A DNA stretch of 64,000 bases from Ferrimonas balearica (GCF_019802085.1 NZ_JAHVHV010000003.1:124001-188000), one strand, 5' to 3'. Shown: positions 1 to 8,607, counted from the first letter of the stretch. The notes: a model not told the origin generated them from the sequence alone. Program-made: numbers and translations.

Positions 1-1484
1 ATCACAAACTCGCCGGTGAATGCCGGGGAGTTGCCCGCCCCCTCAATGCTGCCGGGGTTCAAGCCAGCGTCGCCGCCGCTGAAGCCCTCCAGGGCTTTGC
101 CGCTGATGGTGATGCTGCGGGCGTGGGTGGTGGCGGCCACGTTGAGCACCCAGGGGGAGGTGTGATCCACGGTGTAGATGGAATCGGTGCCTCTCGATTC
201 CCCGGCGTTGCCGGCTGAGAGCGCCACCGCCACCCCCGCTTCACGGGCGGAGAGGAAGGCCAGCTCGAAGGCGTCGTCCCAGGGGAAGCTTTCGCTGCCG
301 CCGATGGACATGTTGATCACGTCCACCCCATCCTGGATCGCCTGTTCGATGGCGAACAGCATCGCCTCGCCAGGACAGCCGCCCACCGGGTGGCACACCT
401 GATAGGAGATGAGGTTGGCGTGGGGGGCCACACCGGAGATCCGCGGCATCTGGACCCCCATGGGCACACCGGAGCCACCGCCAAACTCGGGGGCCACCAC
501 CTCAACGTCGTAGAGCACGTTGCCCGCGACGGTACTGGCCACATGGGAGCCGTGCCCGTTGTAGTCCTCACCGAACGCTTCGGCCCCGGGGGTGTTGCCG
601 TACTCCCCGGTGATGGAGGCGTGGGTGTAGACCCCGATCAGCTTGTCGTTACAGCGATCGGCGAAATCGGCCTGGGCGCAATCCCCCAGGTAGCGGCCGC
701 TGCCCAGGGGGTTGGTGTGCTCAAACCCGTCGCCACCCACGGCGGCAAAGGCCGGATGGGCGGTATTGATGCCGGTGTCGATGATCCCCACCAACATGCC
801 GGCGCCGGTGTACTGGCCACCGTCGTGGGAGGTTGAGCCGTCCCAGATCCCGCCGGCGCCCACGTGCTCGGGGCCCACATCGGTGTGCAGCTCGAAGTTG
901 CGGGAGCGCTGGATGTGCGCCACTTCGGGCAGCAGGGCCAGGCGCATCGCCTCATCCTGGGTCATCTCCATGGAGAAGCCGTTCAGGGCGGTGGTGAACT
1001 GACGGCGCACTGTGCCGCGGCTTTGTTGGATGACCTGCTGCTGGGCGCCCAGCAGGTGCTGGGTGTAGGCATCAACGGCACCGCTGTTTTGCCGGGGCTG
1101 CCCGGCGCTGAACAGCTTGCCCCCGCGGGCGCCGCGTACCGAGGCCGCCTTGGTGGCCGCCAGGCCCGGCACCCCACCGTCATAAGTGGCCACCGGCTGG
1201 TCGTGCAGTTGCACAATGTAGATTTGAGGGCCCTTGAGTCCCGCCTCGGGGGTGAACTTCTGATCGGCGGTGGTGGGCCTGAGCGGAATGTTGGCCAGGC
1301 CGTCCCGGCGCAGGGGGGTCAGCCCCTGTTCGTTCTTATTGGCTTGCGCGTCTTTTTGGCTTTGATAGAGCGCCATCACATCGATGGTCCAGGGGCCCGG
1401 GTGATCGGCCCCCTGCGCTCCGGCCAGGGTGCCGGCGCTGTACAGCGCACTGGCCACCACCATGGCGACGGATTGTATTTTCAC
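1..1484 (-). CDS. Secreted subtilisin-like (S8) serine protease, N-terminal part (cut by window edge)
   Basis: About 494 codons are visible; the C-terminus lies beyond base 1. I chose a GTG start at 1484-1482 because a purine-rich AGGGAGAG site sits just upstream, and a short hydrophobic leader ending near GTLAGA follows. Residues about 85-170 look like an I9 propeptide (GPQIYIVQLHDQPVATY). The catalytic Asp is D236 in VGIIDTGINTAHP and the catalytic His is H311 in NGHGSHVAST; INMSIGGSE and ALSAGNAGES follow, as in subtilases. The active Ser motif would lie outside the window. Probably an exported protease that matures by removing its propeptide. The rest of the gene, including any PA, FnIII or other C-terminal domains, cannot be judged. 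Family call is confident, substrate unknown. Confidence 0.9.
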   Translation of the reverse strand, partial: MKIQSVAMVVASALYSAGTLAGAQGADHPGPWTIDVMALYQSQKDAQANKNEQGLTPLRRDGLANIPLRPTTADQKFTPEAGLKGPQIYIVQLHDQPVATYDGGVPGLAATKAASVRGARGGKLFSAGQPRQNSGAVDAYTQHLLGAQQQVIQQSRGTVRRQFTTALNGFSMEMTQDEAMRLALLPEVAHIQRSRNFELHTDVGPEHVGAGGIWDGSTSHDGGQYTGAGMLVGIIDTGINTAHPAFAAVGGDGFEHTNPLGSGRYLGDCAQADFADRCNDKLIGVYTHASITGEYGNTPGAEAFGEDYNGHGSHVASTVAGNVLYDVEVVAPEFGGGSGVPMGVQMPRISGVAPHANLISYQVCHPVGGCPGEAMLFAIEQAIQDGVDVINMSIGGSESFPWDDAFELAFLSAREAGVAVALSAGNAGESRGTDSIYTVDHTSPWVLNVAATTHARSITISGKALEGFSGGDAGLNPGSIEGAGNSPAFTGEFV

Positions 1485-1975
1485 AACTTCTCTCCCTGTT
1501 CTTATTGCTTTCCGAAGTCTCTAACACTTCGTCACGCTTATATTTCACAAGGCGGAAAAATTGTTCAAACACATTATTTTCATCAAATTGATAGCCTGCA
1601 ATAATATCAACTTTAAACAGTCAGTCTCTATTCCTTGTTACGCCAACCCCTGATAGTTCTGGCACATCAGCACCATGCACAGCAGGTACTTGCACAAAGT
1701 TGGTTAAACTAAACCACCGACATTCGGTTATTAATCAGAGCGTTGATTTATTGAATTTAAATTAATTCAGTCTCGCAGTTAATTTACCATTCGGCATTAT
1801 TTAAATGCATTGAACTTATCACCCAAAAAGCCGAGTCCCTTTACGTCAAGACTCCGACAAGTGCGTCCGACTCCATTCACCTGCACATCAATTCCGGTGG
1901 CCCATTGGTTCCAGTGCATAGTCAGGCACAAAAAAAGCGACCCTGGGGTCGCTCTAGTTTGCTCATTACGGCGGC
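1485..1975. other. Intergenic AT-richer region upstream of the protease
   Basis: No convincing gene is seen. The stretch is clearly more AT-rich than its surroundings, most strongly at about 1550-1810. It holds the 5' leader of the protease, including a small inverted repeat (CGAAGT/ACTTCG, about 1516-1534) shortly before the start codon, and the sspB terminator at its right end. A short reading frame at 1336-1572 overlaps the protease gene antisense-free in another frame and has no ribosome site or recognisable product. Confidence 0.5.
1930..1953 (-). terminator. Intrinsic terminator after sspB
   Basis: The stem AGCGACC/GGTCGCT (1936-1942 with 1947-1953) has a 4-base loop and is followed on the minus strand by a run of seven T. 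It lies 23 bp beyond the sspB stop and ends the sspAB transcript. Confidence 0.85.
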
Positions 1976-2401
1976 TTATTTGATCACCTTCAGGGTGGGC
2001 CGCCCCTTGGGCCGCTCCGACTCGGGCTCGGGGGCCGGGGCAGGCTCGGCCGCTTCGCTGTCCGTGGCGGACTCGTAGGCGGGCTCGGCCTGGAACACGG
2101 TGCCGGCACCGTTCTCCCGGGCGTAGATCGCCGCCACCGCGTACATGGGGATCATCAGCGCATGGGGCTGGCCCCCGAAGCGGGCGTTGAAGGTGACCTC
2201 ATCGTTGCCCAGCTGCAGATTGCCCACCGCATGGGGGGCAATGTTGAGCACGATCTGGCCGTCCTCGACGAACTGCCGCGGCACTTGCACACCGGGCAGG
2301 TCCGCTTCCACCACCAGGTGGGGGGTCAGATCGTTGTCCAGCAACCAGTCGTAAAACGCCCTCAGCAGATAGGGACGACTGGGAGTCAACGCCTTGCTCA
2401 T
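1976..2401 (-). CDS. sspB: Stringent starvation protein B, ClpXP adaptor
   Basis: 141 residues. SspB binds ssrA-tagged proteins and delivers them to ClpXP. The folded substrate-binding domain spans about residues 5-110 (RPYLLRAFYDWLLDNDLTPH, then NIAPHAVGNLQLGND and FGGQPHALMIPMYAVAAIYARENG). An acidic, Pro/Ala-rich flexible linker follows and the protein ends in GRPTLKVIK, the short C-terminal tail that docks on the ClpX zinc domain. The start overlaps the end of sspA by 4 bp (ATGA), so the two are translated together. An intrinsic terminator follows. Confidence 0.95.
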   Translation of the reverse strand: MSKALTPSRPYLLRAFYDWLLDNDLTPHLVVEADLPGVQVPRQFVEDGQIVLNIAPHAVGNLQLGNDEVTFNARFGGQPHALMIPMYAVAAIYARENGAGTVFQAEPAYESATDSEAAEPAPAPEPESERPKGRPTLKVIK

Positions 2402-3027
2402 ACGCCGATGCGCAGCTCGCGCTCAACTTCGGTCAGGGACGCCTTGAAGGACTCACGCTCGAAGATGCGGGTCATGTAGGCCTTCACCTCGGCACTGCCA
2501 CGGCCGTTCAGCTCGATGCCCAGCATCGGCAGGCGCCAGAACAGCGGTGCCAGGTAGCAATCCACCAGGGTGAACTCTTCGCTCATGAAGTACGGAGCTT
2601 CGGCAAAGATCGGGCCCAGAGCCAGGATGCTCTCAGTCAGCTCCTTGCGGGCGGCCGGGGCGCCATCGTTGTTCTGGATCCGCTCCGCCAGGCTGTACCA
2701 GTCGTGCTCGATGCGGTGCATCATCAGACGGCTCTGGCCACGGGAAACCGGGTAAACGGGCATCAGCGGCGGGTGGGGGAAACGCTCATCCAGGTACTCC
2801 ATGATGATGCGTGCGTTGTAGAGCACCAGCTCCCGATCCACCAACGTGGGTACGCTGTTGTAGGGGTTCAGTTCAGCCAGATCCTGCGGCAGTTGGTCCG
2901 GGTCCACCTGGACCACTTCGACGCCCACCCCTTTCTCCGCCAAGACAATGCGAACCTGGTGGCTGTAAAGGTCACTGGCACCGGAATACAGGGCCATGAC
3001 AGAGCGTTTGTTGGCAGCGACAGCCAT
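2398..3027 (-). CDS. sspA: Stringent starvation protein A, RNA polymerase-associated GST-fold protein
   Basis: 209 residues from the ATG at 3027, which is preceded by GGAGGG at a good distance; a longer reading frame to 3066 lacks this support. SspA has a glutathione-S-transferase fold but no GST activity and binds RNA polymerase during starvation and acid stress. The thioredoxin-like half begins at SVMALYSGASDLYSHQVRIV, and the helical half contains the PHPPLMPVYPVSRGQSRLM stretch typical of SspA. First gene of the sspAB pair. A -10-like TACAAT lies at 3103-3108 on the minus strand, but no good -35 box accompanies it. Confidence 0.95.
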   Translation of the reverse strand: MAVAANKRSVMALYSGASDLYSHQVRIVLAEKGVGVEVVQVDPDQLPQDLAELNPYNSVPTLVDRELVLYNARIIMEYLDERFPHPPLMPVYPVSRGQSRLMMHRIEHDWYSLAERIQNNDGAPAARKELTESILALGPIFAEAPYFMSEEFTLVDCYLAPLFWRLPMLGIELNGRGSAEVKAYMTRIFERESFKASLTEVERELRIGV

Positions 3028-3063
3028 TGATACCCTCCGAAAAAGTTCAGATAGCAGAAACAG

Positions 3064-3090
3064 CAACGGGGGGCACGGGGCCCCCAGTTG
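3064..3090 (-). terminator. Strong hairpin between petC and sspA (petC terminator or sspA leader)
   Basis: CAAC plus six G (3064-3073) pair with CCCCC, a bulged A, and GTTG (3081-3090). It is a very stable GC stem without a proper T-run, sitting 33 bp after the petC stop and 37 bp before the sspA start. It could slow or end petABC transcription or act in the sspA 5' leader. Confidence 0.4.
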
Positions 3091-3123
3091 CGTAAAGGAC
3101 AGATTGTAACCTTTTATCGGCGA

Positions 3124-3831
3124 TTAGTGTACATCTCGCCAGTACTCCCGCTTGAGCAGGTAGGACAGGATAAAGAAGATCACCAGGAAGCCGAGCACCC
3201 AGACACCCATGCGCTCCCGCTCCAGCTTCACCGGGTCGGCGGAGTAGGTCAGGAAGTTGGTGATGTCGAGCACCAGTTGGTCATACTCCTCGGCGTTCAT
3301 GGTGCCGCCGGTGGCGACGATGGTGGTCGTGCCATCATCTTCCTTGACGAGGGTCGGAACGCCCTGGTAGCTCTCCAGCACGTGGGGCATGCCCACGGAG
3401 GGGAACACCAGGTTGTTCACGCCGAAGGGGCGCTCCGGATCCGCGTAGAAGGTCTTGAGGTAGGAGTAAACCCAGTCGGAGCCCCGCACCCGGGCCACCA
3501 TGGTCAGGTCCGGCGGCGCCGCCCCAAACCACTTGGCAGCGTCGGCCTCGGGGATGGCGTTGACCATCAGATCACCCACCTTGGCGTCGGAGTAGATCAG
3601 CGCGCTGATCTCCTCGTTGCTGAAGCCCAGGTCGGTGGCCACCCGCTCGTACCGCTGGTACTGGGTGCTGTGACAGCCGGAGCAGTTCTCCATAAAGGCC
3701 ACGGCACCGCGCTGCAGGGACGCCTGGTCCGCCAGGTCGATGTTGGCCTTGGTTACGTGTTCGTTGTTGCCCCCGGCCGCGTAGGTCAGAACCGGCAGGG
3801 CGGCGATGATTGCGATGATGAACTTCTTCAT
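3124..3831 (-). CDS. petC: Ubiquinol-cytochrome c reductase, cytochrome c1 subunit
   Basis: 235 residues, starting at the ATG at 3831 that overlaps the petB stop by one base (TAATG). Membrane-anchored c-type haem subunit of the bc1 complex, passing electrons from the Rieske centre to soluble cytochrome c. It has a signal peptide (MKKFIIAIIAALPVLTYAA), the haem motif C50-S-G-C53-H54, the distal VGMPHVL with the likely axial Met, and a C-terminal membrane anchor (WVLGFLVIFFILSYLLKREYW) on the periplasmic protein. Third gene of petABC. A long frame running upstream to 4173 only reflects absence of stops within petB. Confidence 0.95.
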   Translation of the reverse strand: MKKFIIAIIAALPVLTYAAGGNNEHVTKANIDLADQASLQRGAVAFMENCSGCHSTQYQRYERVATDLGFSNEEISALIYSDAKVGDLMVNAIPEADAAKWFGAAPPDLTMVARVRGSDWVYSYLKTFYADPERPFGVNNLVFPSVGMPHVLESYQGVPTLVKEDDGTTTIVATGGTMNAEEYDQLVLDITNFLTYSADPVKLERERMGVWVLGFLVIFFILSYLLKREYWRDVH

Positions 3832-5042
3832 TAGCCTGTCACCCTTTCCGGAACCGGTTTGCAATTCTCGTTCTTGCTGTAGACGAACAGCAGGACGAAG
3901 AAGCCGAAGTAACCCAGGGAGAAGATCCGAGCCAGCAGGGTGTAGGTCGGAGTGGCCGGCAAGGCCCCCAGGATACCCAGGGCGATAAAGCAGACCACGA
4001 ACTGGGCGATGTTCAGCTTGTGAATGCCGCTGCGGTAGCGGATGGACTTCACCTTGCAGCGATCCAGCCAGGGCAGCACGAACAGCACGGCGATGGCGGC
4101 ACCCATGGCAACCACGCCCATCAGCTTGTCCGGCACGGCGCGCAGGATGGCGTAGAAGGGGGTGAAGTACCACACCGGAGCGATGTGCTCAGGGGTCTTC
4201 AGCGGGTTGGCCGCTTCGAAGTTCGGCGGCTCCAGGAAGTAGCCTCCACCCTCCGGCATAAAGAAGATCACGTAGCAGAAGATGATCAGGAAGCCGGCCA
4301 CGCCCACGATGTCCTTGACGGTGTAGTAGGGGTGGAAGGGGATGGCGTCCAGCGGCCAGCCGTCTGGGCCCTTGTTCTTCTTCACTTCGATGCCGTCGGG
4401 GTTGTTGGACCCCACTTCGTGCAGGGCGATGATGTGCAGGAACACCAGCACCACCAGCACCAGCGGCAGGGCAATCACGTGCAGGGCGAAGAAGCGGTTC
4501 AGGGTCGCACCGGAGACCACGTAGTCGCCGCGGATCCACAGGGTCAGGTCGTCGCCGATCACCGGGATGGCCCCGAACAGCGAGATGATCACCTGGGCAC
4601 CCCAGTAGGACATCTGACCCCAGGGCAGCAGGTAGCCCATAAAGGCTTCCGCCATCAGCACCAGGAAGATCAGCATGCCGAAGATCCACAGCAGCTCACG
4701 GGGCTTCTGGTAGGAGCCGTAGATGAGGCCGCGGAACATGTGCAGGTAGATCACCACGAAGAAGGCGGAGGCACCGGTGGAGTGCATGTAGCGCAGCAAC
4801 CAGCCGTACTCCACATCGCGCATGATGTACTCGATGGAGGCGAAGGCCCCTTCGGCGGTGGGCACGTAGTTCATGGTCAGCCAGATCCCGGTCAGGATCT
4901 GGTTGACCAGCACCAGCATGGCCAGGGAGCCGAAGAAGTACCAGAAGTTGAAGTTTTTCGGAGCCGGATACTGACCTACGTGCTTGTTGTAGGTCGCCGT
5001 CATCGGGATCCGGGCGTCAATCCAATCGACAATCTTTTTCAT
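3831..5042 (-). CDS. petB: Ubiquinol-cytochrome c reductase, cytochrome b subunit
   Basis: 403 residues, the normal length for a proteobacterial cytochrome b. It is the integral membrane core of complex III that carries haems bL and bH and both quinone sites. Haem-ligand histidines lie in helix B (YMHSTGASAF, then VIYLHMFRGL) and helix D (FFALHVIALPL, then VFLHIIALHEVG). The Qo-site motif reads PVWY, the form common in beta/gammaproteobacteria, not PEWY. At least eight hydrophobic helices are visible. It starts 2 bp after the petA stop and shares one base with petC. Confidence 0.96.
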   Translation of the reverse strand: MKKIVDWIDARIPMTATYNKHVGQYPAPKNFNFWYFFGSLAMLVLVNQILTGIWLTMNYVPTAEGAFASIEYIMRDVEYGWLLRYMHSTGASAFFVVIYLHMFRGLIYGSYQKPRELLWIFGMLIFLVLMAEAFMGYLLPWGQMSYWGAQVIISLFGAIPVIGDDLTLWIRGDYVVSGATLNRFFALHVIALPLVLVVLVFLHIIALHEVGSNNPDGIEVKKNKGPDGWPLDAIPFHPYYTVKDIVGVAGFLIIFCYVIFFMPEGGGYFLEPPNFEAANPLKTPEHIAPVWYFTPFYAILRAVPDKLMGVVAMGAAIAVLFVLPWLDRCKVKSIRYRSGIHKLNIAQFVVCFIALGILGALPATPTYTLLARIFSLGYFGFFVLLFVYSKNENCKPVPERVTG

Positions 5043-5044
5043 GA

Positions 5045-5635
5045 TCAGGCCGCTCCCTCGTCAACGCCGATCAGCACGGTGCTATCGTCCACATAGCTGT
5101 GGGGCGGGATCACCAGGTTCAGCGGGGCCGGCACGCCGGCGAAGACCCGTCCGGCCATATCGAACTTGGAGCCGTGACAGGGGCAGAAGAAACCGGACTC
5201 CACGCCAGAGACCTGCTGTTCGAAGGCCTTGGGCAGGTAGGTCGGCGAGCACCCCAGGTGGGTACAGAGGCCGACCGCGATGAAGTACTCATCCTTGATG
5301 GAGCGGTAGGGGTTCTGGGCGTAGGCCGGCTGTTGCGGCTCTTCTGAGTTGGGGTCGCGCAGCTGGCCGCCGATGGCGTCCAGGTTTTGCAACACTTGAT
5401 CGGTTCGACGAACGATCCACACCGGCTTGCCACGCCATTCGACGCGCAGCATCTGACCGGGTTCCAGTTTGCCGATGTTCACTTCTACTGGTGCGCCAGC
5501 GGCTTTCGCCTTAGCGCTCGGGTTCCAAGACTTAATAAAGGGAACCGCAACAGCAGCAGCGCCAGCACCGCCCACCACAGCTGTGGCGACGGTCAGGAAT
5601 CTGCGACGTCCAGTATCGACAGGCGCATTGCTCAT
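5045..5635 (-). CDS. petA: Ubiquinol-cytochrome c reductase, Rieske iron-sulfur subunit
   Basis: 196 residues. Carries the [2Fe-2S] cluster that takes electrons from ubiquinol. Ligands are C124-T-H126 with LGC129 and C151-P-C153-H154 (CTHLGC and CPCHGSKFD). The N-terminus has a Tat-type RRRFLT motif followed by one hydrophobic helix (residues about 16-34), as expected for a folded-protein export anchor. First gene of petABC; a -10 TATAAT lies 102 bp upstream of the start. Placement between rpsI and sspA matches Shewanella-type genomes. Confidence 0.96.
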   Translation of the reverse strand: MSNAPVDTGRRRFLTVATAVVGGAGAAAVAVPFIKSWNPSAKAKAAGAPVEVNIGKLEPGQMLRVEWRGKPVWIVRRTDQVLQNLDAIGGQLRDPNSEEPQQPAYAQNPYRSIKDEYFIAVGLCTHLGCSPTYLPKAFEQQVSGVESGFFCPCHGSKFDMAGRVFAGVPAPLNLVIPPHSYVDDSTVLIGVDEGAA

Positions 5636-5694
5636 CCACTTATCTCCCGTAGGGGTTCTGCTTTTTCTGGTTTAATTTGGTGGCTTTCTAATCA

Positions 5695-5724
5695 AAACCG
5701 CCATTTTTAGCAGCATAGCGGTTT
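5695..5724 (-). promoter_or_regulatory. petA: Inverted repeat in the petA 5' leader
   Basis: AAACCGC (5695-5701) and GCGGTTT (5718-5724) can pair across a 16-base loop. It begins about 10 bases after the predicted transcription start. Could be a leader hairpin or operator; no function known. Confidence 0.35.
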
Positions 5725-5736
5725 CGAAGCGCGCCC

Positions 5737-5765
5737 ATTATATCCAAAAACCCGACACAGGTCAT
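5737..5765 (-). promoter_or_regulatory. petA: Predicted sigma70 promoter of petABC
   Basis: A perfect minus-strand TATAAT at 5737-5742 is preceded, after a 17-base spacer, by ATGACC (4 of 6 matches to TTGACA). The rest of the 302-bp gap 5636-5937 holds the leader of petA, the inverted repeat described above and the rpsI terminator; no gene is seen. Confidence 0.6.
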
Positions 5766-5882
5766 ACTTTCACAAGCACAATTGAACCAAATCACGGCGC
5801 ACAAAGGGATGAGGGGGAGTCAGAACAGGGACTTGAAGATTCTTATCGCCAAAAACGACAAAAAATAGACGATATTCCAAAG

Positions 5883-5911
5883 AAAAACCCGACCTTGCGG
5901 CCGGGTTTTTT
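5883..5911. terminator. Intrinsic terminator after rplM-rpsI
   Basis: AACCCGACC pairs with GGCCGGGTT (one mismatch) over a TTGC loop. T-runs flank it on both strands, so it could work in both directions, but the only upstream gene is rpsI on the minus strand. Confidence 0.85.
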
Positions 5912-5937
5912 CTGTGTCGAAACAGTGTCCGAGCGAA

Positions 5938-6324
5938 TTAACGCTTGGAGAACTGAGGACGACGACGTGCTTTGCGCAGACCAACTTTCTTACGCTCAAC
6001 CTCACGGGCGTCACGAGTCACGAAGCCAGCTTCACGCAGAGCAGGACGCAGGGACTCATCGTACTGCATCAGGGCACGGGTGATGCCGTGACGGATAGCA
6101 CCGGATTGACCAGTGATACCACCACCGGATACGGTGACGTAGATGTCCAGCTTGTCCAGCATCTCAACCAGCTCCAGCGGCTGACGAACCACCATGCGGG
6201 AGGTTTCGCGGCCGAAGAACTGCTCCAGAGAGCGCTTGTTTACAGTGATGTTGCCGCTGCCCTGCTTGATGAATACACGAGCAGTAGAGGTCTTGCGGCG
6301 GCCGGTACCGTAGTATTGAGTCAT
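5938..6324 (-). CDS. rpsI: 30S ribosomal protein S9
   Basis: 128 residues, full length. Begins [16 protein letters not shown], the S9 signature region, and ends in the basic tail RRRPQFSKR that reaches the ribosomal P site. It follows rplM by 13 bp as in nearly all bacteria, and a strong terminator lies immediately downstream. Confidence 0.98.
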   Translation of the reverse strand: MTQYYGTGRRKTSTARVFIKQGSGNITVNKRSLEQFFGRETSRMVVRQPLELVEMLDKLDIYVTVSGGGITGQSGAIRHGITRALMQYDESLRPALREAGFVTRDAREVERKKVGLRKARRRPQFSKR

Positions 6325-6337
6325 TGCCTATATCCCC

Positions 6338-6766
6338 TTAGATGTCCAGAACCTGAGGCTGCTGTGCAGCGTGCTTGTGCTCGGCACCAGCGTACACTTT
6401 CAGCTTACGGAACATGGCGCGACCCAGAGGACCTTTCGGCAGCATGCCCTTAACCGCTTTTTCGATGATCATCTCAGGCTTGCGAGCCTGCAGATCAGCG
6501 AAGTTGATTTCCTTGATGCCACCCGGGTAACCGGAGTGACGGTAGTACATCTTGGCAGCGGCCTTGTTACCGGTCACGGTCACTTTCTCGGCGTTGATGA
6601 TGATGATGTTGTCACCGGTATCAACGTGAGGAGTGTACTCAGGCTTGTGCTTGCCACGCAGGCGGCGAGCAACTTCGGTAGCCAGGCGACCCAGGGTTTT
6701 ACCCTCGGCATCGATGATAAACCAGTCGCGTTGTACGGACTCTGGCTTAGCAGTAAAAGTTTTCAT
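6338..6766 (-). CDS. rplM: 50S ribosomal protein L13
   Basis: 142 residues, the family length. Recognisable by [40 protein letters not shown] and [19 protein letters not shown]. First gene of the rplM-rpsI operon. A TATAAT box lies about 150 bp upstream, leaving a long leader of the kind used for autogenous control in this operon; no specific binding site could be identified. Confidence 0.98.
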   Translation of the reverse strand: MKTFTAKPESVQRDWFIIDAEGKTLGRLATEVARRLRGKHKPEYTPHVDTGDNIIIINAEKVTVTGNKAAAKMYYRHSGYPGGIKEINFADLQARKPEMIIEKAVKGMLPKGPLGRAMFRKLKVYAGAEHKHAAQQPQVLDI

Positions 6767-6914
6767 TACACTAAAAACCCAAATTAGCTGTTACAAAAGC
6801 GCCCTGTCGGGGCCGACAGAACGACCTCTCCTGGCCTCCCACCCGTCCCTTCGAACGCGTCAAGACCTTGGTTTTGGTGATCTTGCGACCACCTGTAACG
6901 TGGGCAGGGCGCGA

Positions 6915-6920
6915 ATTATA
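6915..6920 (-). promoter_or_regulatory. rplM: Predicted -10 box of rplM-rpsI
   Basis: A perfect TATAAT on the minus strand in an AT-rich patch. The sequence 16-18 bases upstream (GTGATT/TGATTT) is a weak -35 match. It lies between the zapE stop (6970) and the rplM start. Confidence 0.5.
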
Positions 6921-6969
6921 GAGCAGTGCGATGCAAAAATCACCTGCTTTTTTACCCCCTTGGCCCCGC

Positions 6970-8079
6970 TCAGGGCAGGTGGGGACGGGACAGGTAGTCG
7001 TGGCTCTGCATCTCGGTAAGCCGGCTCAGACAGCGGTTGAACTCGAAGCGCACCAACCCCTCGGTGTAGAGCGCCTCCAGGGGCACCTCGGCGGAGATGA
7101 TGAGCTTCACGCCCCGCTCGTAGAACTCGTCCACCATGGCGATAAAGCGCCGGGCGATGTCATCGCCGGTGCTCTGGGCCCCCATCTGGGTCACGCCGCT
7201 GAGCAGCACCGTGTGGTAGAGCCGGGCCAGTTCCATGTAATCGCTCTGGCTGCGGGGTCCGTCGCACAGCGCCGGGAAGGTCAGCAACAGCACCCCGTCG
7301 GCGTGGCGCTCTACCGGGATCGCCCGGCCCAGTACCTCAATGGCGCCACCCACCTGGCCCGGTTCCGGCGCCAGCTGCTGAAAATAGCGCTCCAGGTTGG
7401 CGTGGGCAGCCGGGTCCAGGGGGTGATGGTAGATCTCCGCCTGCTCCAGGGTCCGCAACCGGTAATCCACCCCACTGTCGACGTTCACCACGGTGCAGTG
7501 GGTCTTGATCAGTTCGATGGCGGGCAGGAATCGGGCTCGCTGCAGGCCGTTGCGGTACAGCTCATCCGGCGGAATGTTGGAGGTGGCCACCAGCACCACA
7601 CCGCGGGCAAACAGCAGCTCGAACAGGCCGCCGAGCAGCATGGCGTCGGTGATGTCAGAGACAAAAAATTCGTCGAAGCAGATCACCTGGGCCTCTTCGG
7701 CCAGGGTATCGGCCACGGTGATCAGTGGGTCCACCTGGCCCTTGAGGCCATTGAGCTCCTGGTGCACCCGATGCATAAAGCGGTGGAAGTGGATGCGCAT
7801 CTTGCGCTCCATGGGCAGACACTCGTAGAAGGTGTCCACCAGGTAGGTCTTGCCTCGGCCCACCCCGCCCCAGAAATAGAGGCCGGTCACCGCCGATGGC
7901 GTTGGCGCCTTGCCCAGCCAGCCTCGCAGCCGCTCACCCAATCCCGGTGCCCGGCGATCCCGGGCCACCAGATCCTCGTACAACCTTTGCAGGTGGGTAA
8001 CCGCCTGCTCCTGGGCGGCGTCGTACTGGAAATCGTCGCGTTCGAGATCGGCGCGGTAGCGCGCGATGGGAGTGGCCAT
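6970..8079 (-). CDS. zapE: Cell division protein ZapE, AFG1-like ATPase
   Basis: 369 residues. ZapE is a cytoplasmic P-loop ATPase that associates with the FtsZ ring during constriction, especially under stress. Walker A is GGVGRGKT (about residues 70-78, inside GLYFWGGVGRGKTYLVDTF), Walker B is VICFDEFFV, and sensor-like VATSN follows, as in AFG1/LACE1 ATPases. Divergent from zapG across a 137-bp promoter region, the usual enterobacterial and Shewanella arrangement. Confidence 0.95.
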   Translation of the reverse strand: MATPIARYRADLERDDFQYDAAQEQAVTHLQRLYEDLVARDRRAPGLGERLRGWLGKAPTPSAVTGLYFWGGVGRGKTYLVDTFYECLPMERKMRIHFHRFMHRVHQELNGLKGQVDPLITVADTLAEEAQVICFDEFFVSDITDAMLLGGLFELLFARGVVLVATSNIPPDELYRNGLQRARFLPAIELIKTHCTVVNVDSGVDYRLRTLEQAEIYHHPLDPAAHANLERYFQQLAPEPGQVGGAIEVLGRAIPVERHADGVLLLTFPALCDGPRSQSDYMELARLYHTVLLSGVTQMGAQSTGDDIARRFIAMVDEFYERGVKLIISAEVPLEALYTEGLVRFEFNRCLSRLTEMQSHDYLSRPHLP

Positions 8080-8216
8080 GGGATCATCCTTGGATCAAAG
8101 CTTGGACCTGTTTGCACGGCGCCGAAGTGTATCATGTCGCCAGGTGCCGAGGTATATTGATGCCAGATCAGTAGACTAAATTAGGCTAAGACCAAAATCG
8201 TGTTGAAGGAGTTGCT

Positions 8217-8603
8217 ATGAACTGGGCGTTAGGCATTTTGCTGTTTTTTGCAGGGACCGGTGTGGGCTACCTGCTGCACTGGCGGTTCAAAGGCAACGGG
8301 GACGACAGCCAGCAGCTGCGTCGCGAGCTGGAGCAGGCCCGTTTCGACCTGGACCAGCAGCGCCAAGAGGTGGCGGACTACTTCGAGCAGTCCCGCGAGC
8401 TGATGATGCAGCTGGGCCAGAGCCTGGATAAAGCCAACAAGTTTTGGAACGAGTCTGCCCAGGGGATGCTGGGTGACGGCCAGGTGATGCCCATCACCCC
8501 GTCTCAGCCGCAGCTGGAGGGGCTGGAGGAGTTCCCGCCCAAGGACTACGTTCAGGGCTCCCACGGGATCATCGGCAACCAGGAAAAAGCCGCCAACAGC
8601 TGA
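8217..8603 (+). CDS. zapG: ZapG (YhcB, DUF1043) inner-membrane cell-division/envelope factor
   Basis: 128 residues. One N-terminal transmembrane helix (NWALGILLFFAGTGVGYLL), then a cytoplasmic coiled coil rich in Q, E and R (about residues 30-90) and a disordered tail. This matches YhcB/ZapG, a membrane-anchored protein connecting elongation, division and envelope growth. AAGGAG lies 6 bases before the ATG. Followed by degQ. Confidence 0.92.
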   Translation: MNWALGILLFFAGTGVGYLLHWRFKGNGDDSQQLRRELEQARFDLDQQRQEVADYFEQSRELMMQLGQSLDKANKFWNESAQGMLGDGQVMPITPSQPQLEGLEEFPPKDYVQGSHGIIGNQEKAANS

Positions 8604-8607
8604 CCCG

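Noticed and set aside
64-1000. Multiple plus-strand frames opposite the protease
   Set aside because: The minus-strand frame carries the subtilase motifs; the plus frames are compositional shadows.
4150-4200. PVWY instead of PEWY in cytochrome b as a possible defect
   Set aside because: PVWY is the usual form in beta/gammaproteobacterial cytochrome b, so it is not a mutation.
6767-6969. Known L13 leader RNA motif before rplM
   Set aside because: No convincing match to a described ribosomal-protein leader could be seen; only a -10 box is supported.
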